From: Paraglaciecola chathamensis S18K6
GTDB taxonomy: Bacteria; Pseudomonadota; Gammaproteobacteria; Enterobacterales; Alteromonadaceae
DNA: 64,000 nt
NCBI GenBank assembly: GCA_000314955.1
Contig: BAEM01000004.1
Coordinates: forward strand, 62,001-126,000
Direction: 5' to 3'
This document shows, one piece after another, positions 54,178 through 63,639 of the stretch. The notes below the pieces were generated by a model that ran no database searches, was not told the origin of the DNA, and saw nothing but the letters and a program-made list of their open reading frames with translations. Within the stretch, counting starts at the first letter, position 1; each line of letters begins with the position of its first letter. A program made the translations under genes and the position numbers.

Positions 54178-55652
54178 TATTCGGCTACCTTCTGAGCACG
54201 CACTATGACCTTGTCACCCTCTTTTAATTCTCTAGCGCGAATTTCGCTGTATTCAAGATCGGCGATACCAATGCCAACTTCCACTTTAACTGGCTGCCCA
54301 TCGCGTAATACCCACACAGAGCCAGGCTGATAATCATTGTCACCCGATCTACGTTTAGCACCTCTAGACTGACCAGACGCTTTAAATGTGTCCATTTGCT
54401 CTGGGGTTAAAATACTCTGCAACTCGATATTCATCTTGCTACGAATTTTCTTCATTGCGTCATTTGGTGAACCGCCCGGTCCCCCTGGGCCGCGAGGCGA
54501 TGATTCACGCGCAGCTTGCATGGCTTCACGCATACCTTGCATGACTTTTTCCACCTGTTCCTGCTGTAAATCACTTAACCCTAGTTGTTCCGTTAACTGG
54601 GCTACGCGATCCCCAGGCCAGCTTCTAGCAGAAGTAGCGCTAGACGTTGCCCCCTCTGGCGTAAAACGTAATGCTGAATTTGGCACACGCAGCACGTTTT
54701 CACGCTCACCTAAGACCACGTCAACGTTGGCGGTCATGCCGGGTAATAACAGCAGTTGCTCATTTTGCACGCTAATAATCACCTTGTAGGTCACCACATT
54801 ATTGGTCACGGTTGCCGCTTTTCTGACTTGACTAACGACACCGCGGAACTGACGTTCAGGGAATGCATCAACGGTAAAGTTGACCTTTTGATCTTTTGCT
54901 ATGCGTCCAATATCCGCTTCATCTACGTCAGCTTCAATTTGCATTTTCACTAAGTCCTGAGCGATCGAAAACAGCGTTGGGGCAGATAAGCTCGCAGACA
55001 CCGTTTGCCCAGTATCAACTTGGCGATCGATAACAACACCGTCCACGGGTGAGCGGATATAGGTTCGGTCTAAATCAAGCTTTGTTTGCTCAAGACTGGA
55101 TTGAGATTGCTCAACTTGTGCCTCTCCTACCAAAATAGCCGCTTTGGCAGTTTCAATTGCTACCTTGGCTAATTCATGACTGGTTTCACTAATATCTAAT
55201 TCAGATGCGCTGACTAGGTTTTTATTTCTTAACTCTTTTGTACGATTAAATTCGCGTTGGGCAAGAGTCGCTTCGGTCTGCGCTTTTTTAAGCGCTGCTT
55301 TTAACTGGGTAAGGGAGGCTTTGGATGACGCTAAATCAGCTTCACTTTGGCGCAACCTAGATAAAATAGTACGATCATCGATGCGCGCGATGACCTGCCC
55401 ACTGCGCACTTCGTCATTAAAATCCGCATTTAACTGAGAGATTAGGCCAGATAATTCTGAGCCCACTAGCACGGTGACCACAGGCGAAATCGTACCTGAT
55501 GAGTTAACCGTACTTTCAATTTTACCTAAGGAAAGGGGTTGAGTGTGATACACAATGTGCTCGTCAGATTGTGAAGGCCGCATAAACCACCACAATGCTA
55601 CCGCGACGACGACCACGAAAACCAATCCCTTCGTTAACTTTGTCTTGTTCAT
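54177..55652 (-). CDS. MacA-like periplasmic adaptor with LTxxQ-like insertion
   Basis: 491 aa, about 100 longer than usual MacA. A membrane anchor (about residues 8-24), barrel-sandwich domain (VLVGSELSGLISQLNADFNDEVRSGQ), coiled-coil hairpin (about 100-195), then SPVDGVVIDRQVDTGQTV and beta-barrel. Residues about 335-440 form an extra helical, Gly/Pro-interrupted block (VAQLTEQLGLSDLQQEQVEKVM, SPRGPGGPGG, IELQSILTPEQMDTF) like the Spy/CpxP LTxxQ motif. The final section returns to the adaptor domain (GSVWVLRDGQPVKVEVGIG). Exported substrates are unknown. Confidence 0.88.
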   Translation of the reverse strand: MNKTKLTKGLVFVVVVAVALWWFMRPSQSDEHIVYHTQPLSLGKIESTVNSSGTISPVVTVLVGSELSGLISQLNADFNDEVRSGQVIARIDDRTILSRLRQSEADLASSKASLTQLKAALKKAQTEATLAQREFNRTKELRNKNLVSASELDISETSHELAKVAIETAKAAILVGEAQVEQSQSSLEQTKLDLDRTYIRSPVDGVVIDRQVDTGQTVSASLSAPTLFSIAQDLVKMQIEADVDEADIGRIAKDQKVNFTVDAFPERQFRGVVSQVRKAATVTNNVVTYKVIISVQNEQLLLLPGMTANVDVVLGERENVLRVPNSALRFTPEGATSSATSARSWPGDRVAQLTEQLGLSDLQQEQVEKVMQGMREAMQAARESSPRGPGGPGGSPNDAMKKIRSKMNIELQSILTPEQMDTFKASGQSRGAKRRSGDNDYQPGSVWVLRDGQPVKVEVGIGIADLEYSEIRARELKEGDKVIVRAQKVAE

Positions 55653-55807
55653 AATCTACTGTCTAATAATCTAATTAAAATGCTTGGAATATGAACGGAT
55701 TAAATCACTTATTTGCGCTAAATACTGTAAAGGGAATGTAAAGTTATCTAAAGTTGGCTCTATGGCCTTTTCTGGATAATTTTGACTAAAGATCAGGCAC
55801 TTCCATT

Positions 55808-55828
55808 TGGTTCATTCCTCTTGAACCA
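55808..55828. promoter_or_regulatory. Candidate operator TGGTTCA-N7-TGAACCA
   Basis: A perfect 7-base inverted repeat with a 7-base spacer, about 155 bases upstream of the MacA-like gene. The size suits a dimeric regulator. Binding protein unknown; no regulator gene is adjacent. Confidence 0.4.
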
Positions 55829-55892
55829 TTCCACTTTAGTAAGTGATAACTTATTAACGGGGGATCGGTATTTCATCGTAATTATTGAACAT

Positions 55893-55920
55893 AAAAAAAC
55901 GCCACAGTTGTGACGTTTTT
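55893..55920 (-). terminator. Terminator after the aspartoacylase/rimK operon
   Basis: AAAAAACGCCACA pairs with TGTGACGTTTTT across a two-base loop, with one C/A mismatch. A runs flank the left and T runs the right, so it could work on both strands. It lies 65 bases past the aspartoacylase stop, the gene it most likely serves. Confidence 0.7.
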
Positions 55921-55942
55921 ACCCTACTCACGTTCGTTACGT

Positions 55943-55985
55943 GGCTTAGCTTAGCTTGGTTTAACTTAGCGCGGCTTAGCCTAAC
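55943..55985. repeat. GCTTAG-type tandem repeat
   Basis: A short run of GGCTTAG/GCTTAGCTTG/TTTAACTTAGC/GGCTTAGCC motifs reaches the stop codon of the aspartoacylase gene. It is of the same kind as the tract at 39813-39935, which also ends at a gene's stop codon. Confidence 0.6.
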
Positions 55986-57025
55986 TAAACCACCATACCT
56001 TGAGGGTCGATATCCGGCATCAGGTTTTCCTGTAACTGATCCATGTTATCCACCACGTCTTTTGGATCGTCAAACAAGGCGATATGGAACATTGCATCTC
56101 CTTCTTGTACCAGCGGGATATTCTGCTTACCAATAATGATACCGGAACGGTTTGCCAACAATGGTTCGCTGTATGTGCCTGTAGGACTGCAAACGTCAGC
56201 CAACACATCACCTCGTTTTACATAATCACCTAAGCTTTTACGATCCCGCACTATGCCGCTTTCTGGGGCGCGCAACCAAGAACTTTTATATGCCACCAAG
56301 GGTTCAATTTTTGGCAGTGAACGACGACGCTTCGACACCACACCTAACGACGCCAGTACATTAAAGATGCCTTTCACACCGGCACGAATCGACAATTCAT
56401 CGAAGCGTAACGCTTCACCTGCTTCATATAGCAGAATTTTGGTACCTGATTCATCCGCTGCTTGACGAAGTGAACCATCACGTAAGTCTGAGTTAAGCAG
56501 TACAGGCACCCCAAAGGCGTGAGCCAATTCAGCGGTTTTAGGATCCTTTAGATTCGCTCTGATTTGCGGCAGGTTGCTGCGATGAATTGCGCCGGTGTGC
56601 AAATCAATTCCATAGTCGCATTTAGAGACGATTTCAGATAAAAACATATGCGCTAAACGTGAGGTTAATGAACCATTGGGTGAACCAGGAAACGAGCGAT
56701 TCAAATCACGACGATCAGGCATATAGCGGCTTTGCATCAACATGCCATATACATTAACCATAGGCACTGCAATCACAGTGCCTGCAATTAACTTAAACGA
56801 GGGTGAATCTAGCACGCGCCGTACAATCTCAATACCGTTTAACTCATCACCGTGGATGGCGGCGCTGATAAAAACCGTAGGCCCTTCCTTTTTAGCACGT
56901 ATGACTTCAACCGGAATAGACATGTCGGTATCTGTGTACAAGCGTGCAGCAGAGAGCTGCAACTTAGTGCGCGTACCCGGCTCAATAACATGATCGCCTA
57001 TTTTTAGCGGAGCTGCTTTTACCAT
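55985..57025 (-). CDS. Succinylglutamate desuccinylase/aspartoacylase family protein
   Basis: 346 aa zinc carboxypeptidase-like hydrolase of the AstE/AspA superfamily. Zinc motif HGDE (AAIHGDELNGIEIVRR) and DLHTG (YGIDLHTGAIH), also RDLNRSFPG. It is paired with rimK (2 bases apart), an arrangement common in marine gammaproteobacteria. The link suggests removal or editing of the glutamate/amino-acid tail added by RimK-like enzymes, an inference not proof. Confidence 0.85.
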   Translation of the reverse strand: MVKAAPLKIGDHVIEPGTRTKLQLSAARLYTDTDMSIPVEVIRAKKEGPTVFISAAIHGDELNGIEIVRRVLDSPSFKLIAGTVIAVPMVNVYGMLMQSRYMPDRRDLNRSFPGSPNGSLTSRLAHMFLSEIVSKCDYGIDLHTGAIHRSNLPQIRANLKDPKTAELAHAFGVPVLLNSDLRDGSLRQAADESGTKILLYEAGEALRFDELSIRAGVKGIFNVLASLGVVSKRRRSLPKIEPLVAYKSSWLRAPESGIVRDRKSLGDYVKRGDVLADVCSPTGTYSEPLLANRSGIIIGKQNIPLVQEGDAMFHIALFDDPKDVVDNMDQLQENLMPDIDPQGMVV

Positions 57026-57027
57026 GA

Positions 57028-57936
57028 TTAACCATTACCTCGTGTTTTCGTGCTATGTGGCTTCGCTTTTTTGTTCTCGATAAACTCAATGATCATATTC
57101 GCCACATCCTTTGAGGTCGCCGCTTCAATCCCCTCAAGTCCAGGGGATGAGTTCACTTCCATGACGACCGGACCATGACTCGAGCGCAATAAATCAACAC
57201 CACATACGTTTAATCCCATTGCACCAGCAGCAGCCACTGCGGTTGCGCGCTCAACAGCGGTCAACTTAACTAAGGTTGCGCTGCCCCCGCGATGTAAATT
57301 CGAGCGAAACTCTCCCGGAGCGCCTTGACGCTTCATGGCTGCCACGACTTTACCGCCTACTACGAAGCAACGAATATCTGCCCCGCCCGCTTCTTTAATG
57401 TATTCCTGCACTAAGATGTTGGCTTTAATGCCCATAAAGGCTTCAACGATACTTTCTGCTGCTTTGTTGGTATCAGCTAACACCACTCCAATGCCTTGCG
57501 TGCCTTCAAGCAATTTAATCACCACTGGCGCACCGCCCACATTAGCAATCAAATCTTTGATGTTATCTGGGCTATGGGCAAAGCCAGTGCGCGGCAAGCC
57601 AATTCCTTTGCGTGAAAGTAATTGCATTGAGCGCAACTTATCCCGTGAACGACTAATGGCAACTGATTCGTTGACACTGAAGCTACCCATCATTTCAAAC
57701 TGGCGCACCACGGCCGTACCGTAAAACGTCACAGATGCGCCAATACGTGGAATGATCGCATCGTATTTAGGCAAAGGTTCACCTTTGAAACGCACCGAGG
57801 GTTTGTTGCTAGAAATATCCATATAACAATGCAACGTATCTATGATATCGACCTCATGCCCGCGGGCAATTGCTGCTTCTTGCAGACGACGGGTGGAGTA
57901 CAGCTTCTTGTTACGAGATAAAATGGCAATTTTCAT
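57028..57936 (-). CDS. rimK: RimK-type alpha-L-glutamate ligase
   Basis: ATP-grasp ligase that in E. coli adds glutamates to the C-terminus of ribosomal protein S6. 302 aa (E. coli 300). Visible: [22 protein letters not shown] at the start, ATP-grasp core [42 protein letters not shown] and the metal site [14 protein letters not shown]. Confidence 0.95.
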   Translation of the reverse strand: MKIAILSRNKKLYSTRRLQEAAIARGHEVDIIDTLHCYMDISSNKPSVRFKGEPLPKYDAIIPRIGASVTFYGTAVVRQFEMMGSFSVNESVAISRSRDKLRSMQLLSRKGIGLPRTGFAHSPDNIKDLIANVGGAPVVIKLLEGTQGIGVVLADTNKAAESIVEAFMGIKANILVQEYIKEAGGADIRCFVVGGKVVAAMKRQGAPGEFRSNLHRGGSATLVKLTAVERATAVAAAGAMGLNVCGVDLLRSSHGPVVMEVNSSPGLEGIEAATSKDVANMIIEFIENKKAKPHSTKTRGNG

Positions 57937-58429
57937 TATTTTTTCTTCTTTGGTTGAATGAGTTTAATAGACGAACGAGAAAAACATAAAGTCACAGGAC
58001 AGCACAAATAATGAAATCATGCGCTTAACCTGCCTTGTAACAGAGATATGATGCAGGCATTAAGCTCGCATTATGCACGCATGCAACAAATGACATTTTT
58101 CGCATTTGCAACACAATGACCCACAGCGTGCATCAACATAGCAATAGCAATAGCAATAGCAATAGCAAGCTTGTTTGTCTCTTGCCTAAAATTGAAAGCA
58201 AGCTGCGCACGAATACGAGACCGAACCTTTGGTTATCCGTAAAATTGAACCATACTACCCCTGAAAAGTGAGAACTTTAAAACATAATTTGTACTCAAAC
58301 TTGAGATCTGAATGTAAGTGTCGCGCGTAAGAACGTTAACTGACCTGAAGTAACAAGAGTTTGGGACGTCCGTGGCTGTGATTGCAATCACTGTTTTGAA
58401 TTAAGTACACACTATTTAGCGTCGATAAT
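57937..58429. other. Intergenic region with hexamer microsatellite
   Basis: 493 bases between the divergent rimK and the binding-protein-like gene. No gene is supported. It carries the (ATAGCA)5 repeat at 58138-58167 and must include the rimK promoter and that of the gene at 58430. No clear operator was seen. Confidence 0.5.
58138..58167. repeat. (ATAGCA)5 microsatellite
   Basis: Five perfect tandem copies of ATAGCA. Located about 200 bases before rimK and 260 before the next gene, so any effect would be on promoter spacing. Such hexamer runs can vary in length between strains. Confidence 0.9.
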
Positions 58430-59170
58430 ATGAATGGTAAACCGTTACAAACACTACTTCTGATACTGTCTCTGAGCTTTTCTCAGGCATTAGCCAGCTT
58501 CTATGCGCTTGCTCAACCTGTAAGAAACAATGAGCAAGGCACGTTAGAACCAACTGATTCATTTAGCAAACAATTCCTCATAACCTTCGTAGATTATCCG
58601 GGTGCCAAGCCTTATTTAGATGTGTTAAGCGGGATATATACCGAGCTTGGTTTTGCTGTACATAAGGTCCCAGCGCCCGCTCTTAGAGGTTTGCAGCTAG
58701 TGAACGAAGGAAAAGTTGATGCTGATGCTCATCGACTAGGACGTGTTGCCGCTCGCTTTGAAAACGTGATGCTAATAAAACCTGAACTGGTTCGCGCGAC
58801 CCTCGTTTTACTGTGCAGAAGTGGCGTTGAATGCAACCGTAACGTACTGAGTAATAAAGAAAAGCTTTTACTTACAAACGAGCGTTCTCTTATGTACTTA
58901 GAGGATTTTGACATTCAAACTAGAGTGATTAAAAAAGAGATAATCATAAACACCGTCGATATGCTGCGTACAAAGCGCGCCGATTATGCGACCTTTATGA
59001 TAGATGAGCGGCAATTAGTCCCACCGGGTATGCACTATGTAAAGCTACGCAGCATATTCTTATATCACACGATAAATAAAAAACACGCCCACCTATTGCC
59101 CAAAATAGAAGAAAAAATGCGAATTAAGCGTTTGCAACTCAATGAAATACTCCTTTCGTCCAAACGCTAA
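58430..59170 (+). CDS. Periplasmic solute-binding-like protein, 246 aa
   Basis: A signal peptide (PLQTLLLILSLSFSQALA) is followed by a fold resembling the type-II periplasmic binding domain (SBP_bac_3). Visible segments are ITFVDYPGAKPYLDVLSGIYTELGF, ALRGLQLVNEGKVDADAHRLGRVA and DYATFMIDERQL. There is no transport gene nearby, and such lone proteins in this order are common and usually unassigned. The ligand is unknown. Confidence 0.7.
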   Translation: MNGKPLQTLLLILSLSFSQALASFYALAQPVRNNEQGTLEPTDSFSKQFLITFVDYPGAKPYLDVLSGIYTELGFAVHKVPAPALRGLQLVNEGKVDADAHRLGRVAARFENVMLIKPELVRATLVLLCRSGVECNRNVLSNKEKLLLTNERSLMYLEDFDIQTRVIKKEIIINTVDMLRTKRADYATFMIDERQLVPPGMHYVKLRSIFLYHTINKKHAHLLPKIEEKMRIKRLQLNEILLSSKR

Positions 59171-59189
59171 AAACGCACGTTATACCTAC

Positions 59190-59205
59190 TCCATTACTTA
59201 ATGGA
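59190..59205. repeat. Palindrome TCCATTACTTAATGGA
   Basis: A near-perfect 16-base palindrome followed by ATCAGTATTA, related to the GGAATTGGTATT repeat ends elsewhere. It lies just past the stop of the gene at 58430 and at the 3' end of the GMC gene, so it may act as a terminator hairpin. Confidence 0.5.
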
Positions 59206-59212
59206 ATCAGTA

Positions 59213-60835
59213 TTAAGCCAAATGATATTGCTGGTGAATAAAATCAGCAGCACGCTCTGCGACCATGATTGTTGGTGCATTGGTATTGCCCCCCACTAAA
59301 CGAGGAAAAACCGACGCATCTGCGACCCTTAGGCCCATCACACCCCGCACATTTAACTTTTCATCCACGACGGCCATATCATCGTTATCAGCGCCCATCT
59401 TACAAGTGCCAACGGGATGATAAATGGTTTCTGCATGTTGCTTAATAAATGCCAAAAGCGCTTCGTCACTGTTTATATCTTTACCGGGAAGTACCTCTTC
59501 CCCTTGATACTGAGCAAAGCCTTGCGATTGCAAAATTGCGCGCCCCTTGCGAATACCATCAATCATGACTTTTTGATCGTCAGGGTGCGATAAATACTGT
59601 GGGTCGATAATAGCAGGTTGTGCAGGGTCGGCGGATGCGAGCGTAATCGTGCCGCGGCTTTTTGGATACAGATTACAAATATGCAAACCGAAACCGTAAC
59701 CTAACGCTGTTTGACGCCCGTGATCCTGCAAAATGGCTGGCAAAAAATGAAACTGAATATCTGGAACGTCTGCTGCGAAGTCACTTCTGACAAAGCCACC
59801 AGCCTCAGCAATGTTTGACGATAAAATGTCGTTACGTTTGCGCCAATAACGCAGCGCCGCTTGCACATATCGAGGCAATTTTGCTAGCGCCACAGCATAG
59901 CTCTCTTTTGTTTTACAGCGATATTGCACTATGGCATCAAGGTGATCTTGTAAATTTTGGCCGACACCCGCCACATTCTGCTTCATCTCAATGCCGTGCT
60001 CAGCTAAATGTTGTTGCGGGCCAACACCTGAAAGCATAAGAAGCTGCGGCGAATTAATTGCTCCTGCACTCAGGATCACTTCTTTTTCTGCATGAATAAT
60101 CTGTGATTGGCCATTTACCTGTATTGCCACACCTTGAGCACGGTTGTTCTCTATGAGGACTTTTTCGACCAAAGCATGGGTAACGAGGGTAAAGTTAGGT
60201 CGGTCTTGAGCTAATGCTAAGAAGCTCTTTGCCGTTGAACAGCGTTGGCCCCCCTTATGTGTCACTTGGTAAATGCCCAAGCCTTCATGCTGGGCACCAT
60301 TAAAGTCAGCACTTATCGGTAAGTTTACATCGCGCGCAGCATCGACAAACGTCTGTGACATTGGGTTGACGAAACGCAAATCATCAACACACAACGGGCC
60401 ATTCACGCCGTGATAATCGTCTGCTTTGCGCTGATAACCTTCGGACTTTTTGAAATAAGGCAACACACTGTCCCAATCCCAGCCCTCGGCGCCTTGTTGC
60501 GCCCAATCATTGTAATCTTCTGGTACGCCGCGGATGTAGCACATGGCATTCACAGAGCTTGACCCACCCAAGGTTTTCCCTCGGGGCCAATACAATTCAC
60601 GATTATTCAAATGCGCTTGGGCAAGCGTATTGTAATTCCAGTTAATCGCTTTAACTCGGGATAAAAGGGCAAGGCCAAAGGGAATGTGAATGAGAGGGTT
60701 ACTGTCTTTTCCACCAGCTTCAATCAGGCAAACGCGGCAGTGTTTGTGCTCTGTTAATCGTGCGGCTAATGTGCAACCTGCAGACCCCGCCCCCACAATG
60801 ATAAAATCAAATGTGTTTGCTGGAGTGTCTGGCAT
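59213..60835 (-). CDS. GMC-family flavin oxidoreductase (choline-dehydrogenase-like)
   Basis: 540 aa FAD-dependent alcohol/choline-type dehydrogenase. FAD dinucleotide motif IIVGAGSAGCTLAARL, GMC signature 1 PRGKTLGGSSSVNAMCYIRG, signature 2 GAINSPQLLMLSGVGP, and active-site His/Asn in YHPVGTCKMG and GGNTNAPTIMVAERAAD. It resembles BetA and AlkJ; the substrate alcohol cannot be read from sequence. The neighbouring CATTACTTAATG palindromes (59192-59203, 60864-60875) flank it on both sides. Confidence 0.92.
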   Translation of the reverse strand: MPDTPANTFDFIIVGAGSAGCTLAARLTEHKHCRVCLIEAGGKDSNPLIHIPFGLALLSRVKAINWNYNTLAQAHLNNRELYWPRGKTLGGSSSVNAMCYIRGVPEDYNDWAQQGAEGWDWDSVLPYFKKSEGYQRKADDYHGVNGPLCVDDLRFVNPMSQTFVDAARDVNLPISADFNGAQHEGLGIYQVTHKGGQRCSTAKSFLALAQDRPNFTLVTHALVEKVLIENNRAQGVAIQVNGQSQIIHAEKEVILSAGAINSPQLLMLSGVGPQQHLAEHGIEMKQNVAGVGQNLQDHLDAIVQYRCKTKESYAVALAKLPRYVQAALRYWRKRNDILSSNIAEAGGFVRSDFAADVPDIQFHFLPAILQDHGRQTALGYGFGLHICNLYPKSRGTITLASADPAQPAIIDPQYLSHPDDQKVMIDGIRKGRAILQSQGFAQYQGEEVLPGKDINSDEALLAFIKQHAETIYHPVGTCKMGADNDDMAVVDEKLNVRGVMGLRVADASVFPRLVGGNTNAPTIMVAERAADFIHQQYHLA

Positions 60836-61239
60836 AGTTTAGTTTCCACCTAGCTTGAACGATGTCATTACTTAATGACATTTTTAAGGAGAGAGCCCCC
60901 ACCGTGGTTCACTGAGAAGCATAAAAGGCGTCGAGGTAAGTACGCCTTCTTATCGTGCTTTTGTTACCTCGACTATTCCGCCGCTGTTCAACTCATTTCG
61001 CTCGTTGAACGCAGACAATGTAAATTAAATGTTAAGTGATGTCATCATATTTTTTACATAAGCATTTGTTTTGTTTGATTATTATCAAATCTAATCCGCA
61101 ATCATAAGCAGTGCCTATACATCTTTCGTCACAGTTTGAGATTTATCATCACAGCGAAAACTAAGGTAATATCCCTGCTGAATGCGCAATAATAGATGCA
61201 TCAAAACATATAAAAACGACATAAATCAGGGTAATAAAA
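60836..61239. promoter_or_regulatory. Intergenic region with several hairpins
   Basis: 404 bases between the divergent GMC and S9 peptidase genes. It holds ATGTCATTA-CT-TAATGACAT followed by TTTT (60862-60881). There is also GTCGAGGTAA (60930-60939) with TTACCTCGAC (60964-60973) and GTTCAAC (60986-60992) with GTTGAAC (61004-61010). The A/T-rich rest should contain the promoter for the peptidase gene. Confidence 0.5.
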
Positions 61240-63414
61240 ATGAAATTAACGCTTATCGCAGTGGGTATAAGTGCCTTATTAATGGGCTGTTCAACCGCGA
61301 ACCAATCAAATCAACAATCAGCACCGTCAGGTGGTACATCAATTACGGGTAACCAACTTCAAAAAATGAACCTCTCCTATCCAAAAACTAGAAAAGACGA
61401 TGTAACCGATAGTTACTTTGGCACCCAAGTCGCTGATCCGTATCGTTGGTTAGAAGACGATATGAGCAGCGAAACCAAACAATGGGTTAAAGCTGAAAAT
61501 GCGGTAACCCAAGCCTATCTAGCTCAGGTTCCTTCTAGAGACAAGCTGAAAGAGCGCTTAAAGGTATTGCTTGATTACGAAAAAGTCGGCGCTCCGTTTA
61601 AAGAAGGTAAATACACTTACTTCTTTAAAAACGACGGCCTGCAAAATCAAGCTGTGTTATACCGCCAACTAGACGATGGCGAGGCACACGTCTTTCTCGA
61701 TCCAAATACCTTCAGTGAAGACGGCACGACCTCTTTAGCCAGCATTGAATTTTCCAAAGACGGCAGCTTAGTCACCTATTTGATTTCTGAAGGTGGCAGT
61801 GACTGGCGTAAGGCTATCACTATTGATGTTGAAACCATGCAGAACGTGAGCGAAACCTTAACCGACCTCAAATTCAGTGACATTTCATGGTTAGGTAACG
61901 AAGGGTTTTATTACTCAAGCTACGACAAACCAGAAGGCAGTGAATTATCGGCTAAAACGGATCAACACAAGCTTTACTTTCACAGCCTAAAAGATAAACA
62001 AAGTGAAGATACGCTTGTGTTTGGCGGAACCCAGGCGCAGAAAAATCGCTATGTTTCAGGACACGTCACCGAGGACAATCGTTATTTATTAATCAGTGCG
62101 GCGGTTTCTACGTCAGGTAACAAACTGTATTTGAAAGACTTAAATGAACCGGATAGCGAACTGGTGACCATTTTAGACAATACCGATTCAGACACCCAAT
62201 TGCTTGATAATGATGGCAGTACGTTACTGTTAGTGACTAATTTAGCTGCGCCCAACAAGCGCGTTGTATCGGTAGATGCGAGTCAGCCTCAGCCGGAAAA
62301 CTGGCAAGACTTTATCCCTGAAACAAACAACGTACTAGATGTATCAACCGGTGGTGGTTACATCTTTGCTAGCTATATGCTTGATGCGATCTCAAATGTT
62401 AAGCAACTGGACAAATCAGGCAAGTTAGTGCGAGAAATCACCTTGCCGGGAGTGGGCACAGCCAGTGGTTTTAGCGGTAAAAAAGATCAGCAAACCTTGT
62501 ACTACAGCTTCACTAATTATAAAACACCTAGCACTATTTTTAGCTTAGATGTAGAAAGCGGCGAATCAGCGGTTTACTTAAAATCGAAAGCGAAATTCGA
62601 CAGTGATGCTTACAAGTCAAAGCAGGTCTTTTACACCTCAAAAGACGGCACAAAAGTCCCCATGATCATCACCCACAAAAAAGGTCTGAAACTAGATGGT
62701 AGCAACCCTACTATGCTCTACGGCTACGGTGGGTTTAACATCAGCTTGCAACCGGCGTTTAGTAGTGTCACTGCGGCTTGGCTTGAACAAGGTGGCGTAT
62801 ATGCAGTACCAAACTTACGTGGCGGCGGTGAATACGGAAAAGCATGGCATGACGCGGGCACCAAATTGCAAAAGCAAAATGTGTTTGATGACTTTATTGC
62901 TGCGGCCGAGTTTTTAATCGCGCAAAACTACACCAGCCCAGATTACTTGGCTATTCGTGGTGGCTCAAACGGTGGTTTGTTAGTCGGTGCGACTATGCTT
63001 CAGCGACCTGAACTGTTCAAAGTGGCTCTTCCGGCGGTTGGTGTACTCGACATGTTGCGTTATCACACTTTTACCGCTGGCGCAGGCTGGGCTTACGATT
63101 ACGGCACAGCGCAAGACAGTAAAGAAATGTTTGATTATTTGATGACTTACTCTCCCGTGCAAAACGTACGTGAAGGGGTGAACTACCCTGCGACACTTAT
63201 CACCACAGGGGATCATGATGATCGCGTAGTGCCAGCGCATTCCTTTAAGTTTGCAGCTGAATTACAGGCCAAACATACTGGCCCTAATCCCATGTTAATT
63301 CGCATTGAAACTAACGCTGGTCATGGTGCCGGTACACCGATTAGCAAAACAATCGAACAGTACGCTGATATCTTTGGTTTCACTTTGTACAACATGGGTG
63401 TAAAGGTCCAATAA
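61240..63414 (+). CDS. Lipoprotein prolyl oligopeptidase (S9 family)
   Basis: 724 aa. A lipoprotein signal with lipobox MGCS (Cys near residue 17) precedes the S9 N-terminal region ([28 protein letters not shown]), a seven-bladed propeller and the alpha/beta hydrolase domain. The nucleophile Ser is in [12 protein letters not shown], the Asp in [15 protein letters not shown] and the His in NAGHGAG. It cleaves after proline in short peptides. A bidirectional terminator follows at 63461. Confidence 0.95.
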   Translation: MKLTLIAVGISALLMGCSTANQSNQQSAPSGGTSITGNQLQKMNLSYPKTRKDDVTDSYFGTQVADPYRWLEDDMSSETKQWVKAENAVTQAYLAQVPSRDKLKERLKVLLDYEKVGAPFKEGKYTYFFKNDGLQNQAVLYRQLDDGEAHVFLDPNTFSEDGTTSLASIEFSKDGSLVTYLISEGGSDWRKAITIDVETMQNVSETLTDLKFSDISWLGNEGFYYSSYDKPEGSELSAKTDQHKLYFHSLKDKQSEDTLVFGGTQAQKNRYVSGHVTEDNRYLLISAAVSTSGNKLYLKDLNEPDSELVTILDNTDSDTQLLDNDGSTLLLVTNLAAPNKRVVSVDASQPQPENWQDFIPETNNVLDVSTGGGYIFASYMLDAISNVKQLDKSGKLVREITLPGVGTASGFSGKKDQQTLYYSFTNYKTPSTIFSLDVESGESAVYLKSKAKFDSDAYKSKQVFYTSKDGTKVPMIITHKKGLKLDGSNPTMLYGYGGFNISLQPAFSSVTAAWLEQGGVYAVPNLRGGGEYGKAWHDAGTKLQKQNVFDDFIAAAEFLIAQNYTSPDYLAIRGGSNGGLLVGATMLQRPELFKVALPAVGVLDMLRYHTFTAGAGWAYDYGTAQDSKEMFDYLMTYSPVQNVREGVNYPATLITTGDHDDRVVPAHSFKFAAELQAKHTGPNPMLIRIETNAGHGAGTPISKTIEQYADIFGFTLYNMGVKVQ

Positions 63415-63460
63415 TGACGCAATAAAGTCCGCGCGATAAACGCGTTGTTCTATTGCCACA

Positions 63461-63497
63461 AAAGCCAAAATAGCGTCTCGCCGTTATTTTGGCTTTT
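63461..63497. terminator. Terminator after the S9 peptidase gene
   Basis: A 12-bp perfect stem, AAAGCCAAAATA (63461-63472) and TATTTTGGCTTT (63485-63496), has a 12-base loop, followed by TT and preceded by A's. Confidence 0.85.
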
Positions 63498-63639
63498 TCG
63501 TATACGCCTTATATCGTTCTTAGCAGAACAGACATTGCACAGCAAATAACATCATCTTAAGCATATAATTAGCCTCGCACTTTAAGGTAAAATAAGCGAA
63601 ATCCCAAAGAGCACCTAATCTCTATCCATGGAGCAACAT

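Larger units (their letters stand above)
55653..55984. promoter_or_regulatory. Promoter region of the MacAB-type operon
   Basis: 332 bases between the exporter operon start and the end of the aspartoacylase gene (both minus). It holds a candidate operator TGGTTCA-N7-TGAACCA (55808-55828), a second partial palindrome at about 55840-55856 (TAAGTgatAACTTA), the terminator at 55893-55920 and the GCTTAG repeats at 55943-55985. Confidence 0.5.

Noticed and set aside
58138-58167. Hexamer array considered as CRISPR.
   Set aside because: Units are 6 bases with no spacers; it is a microsatellite. No CRISPR array or cas gene was seen in the window.
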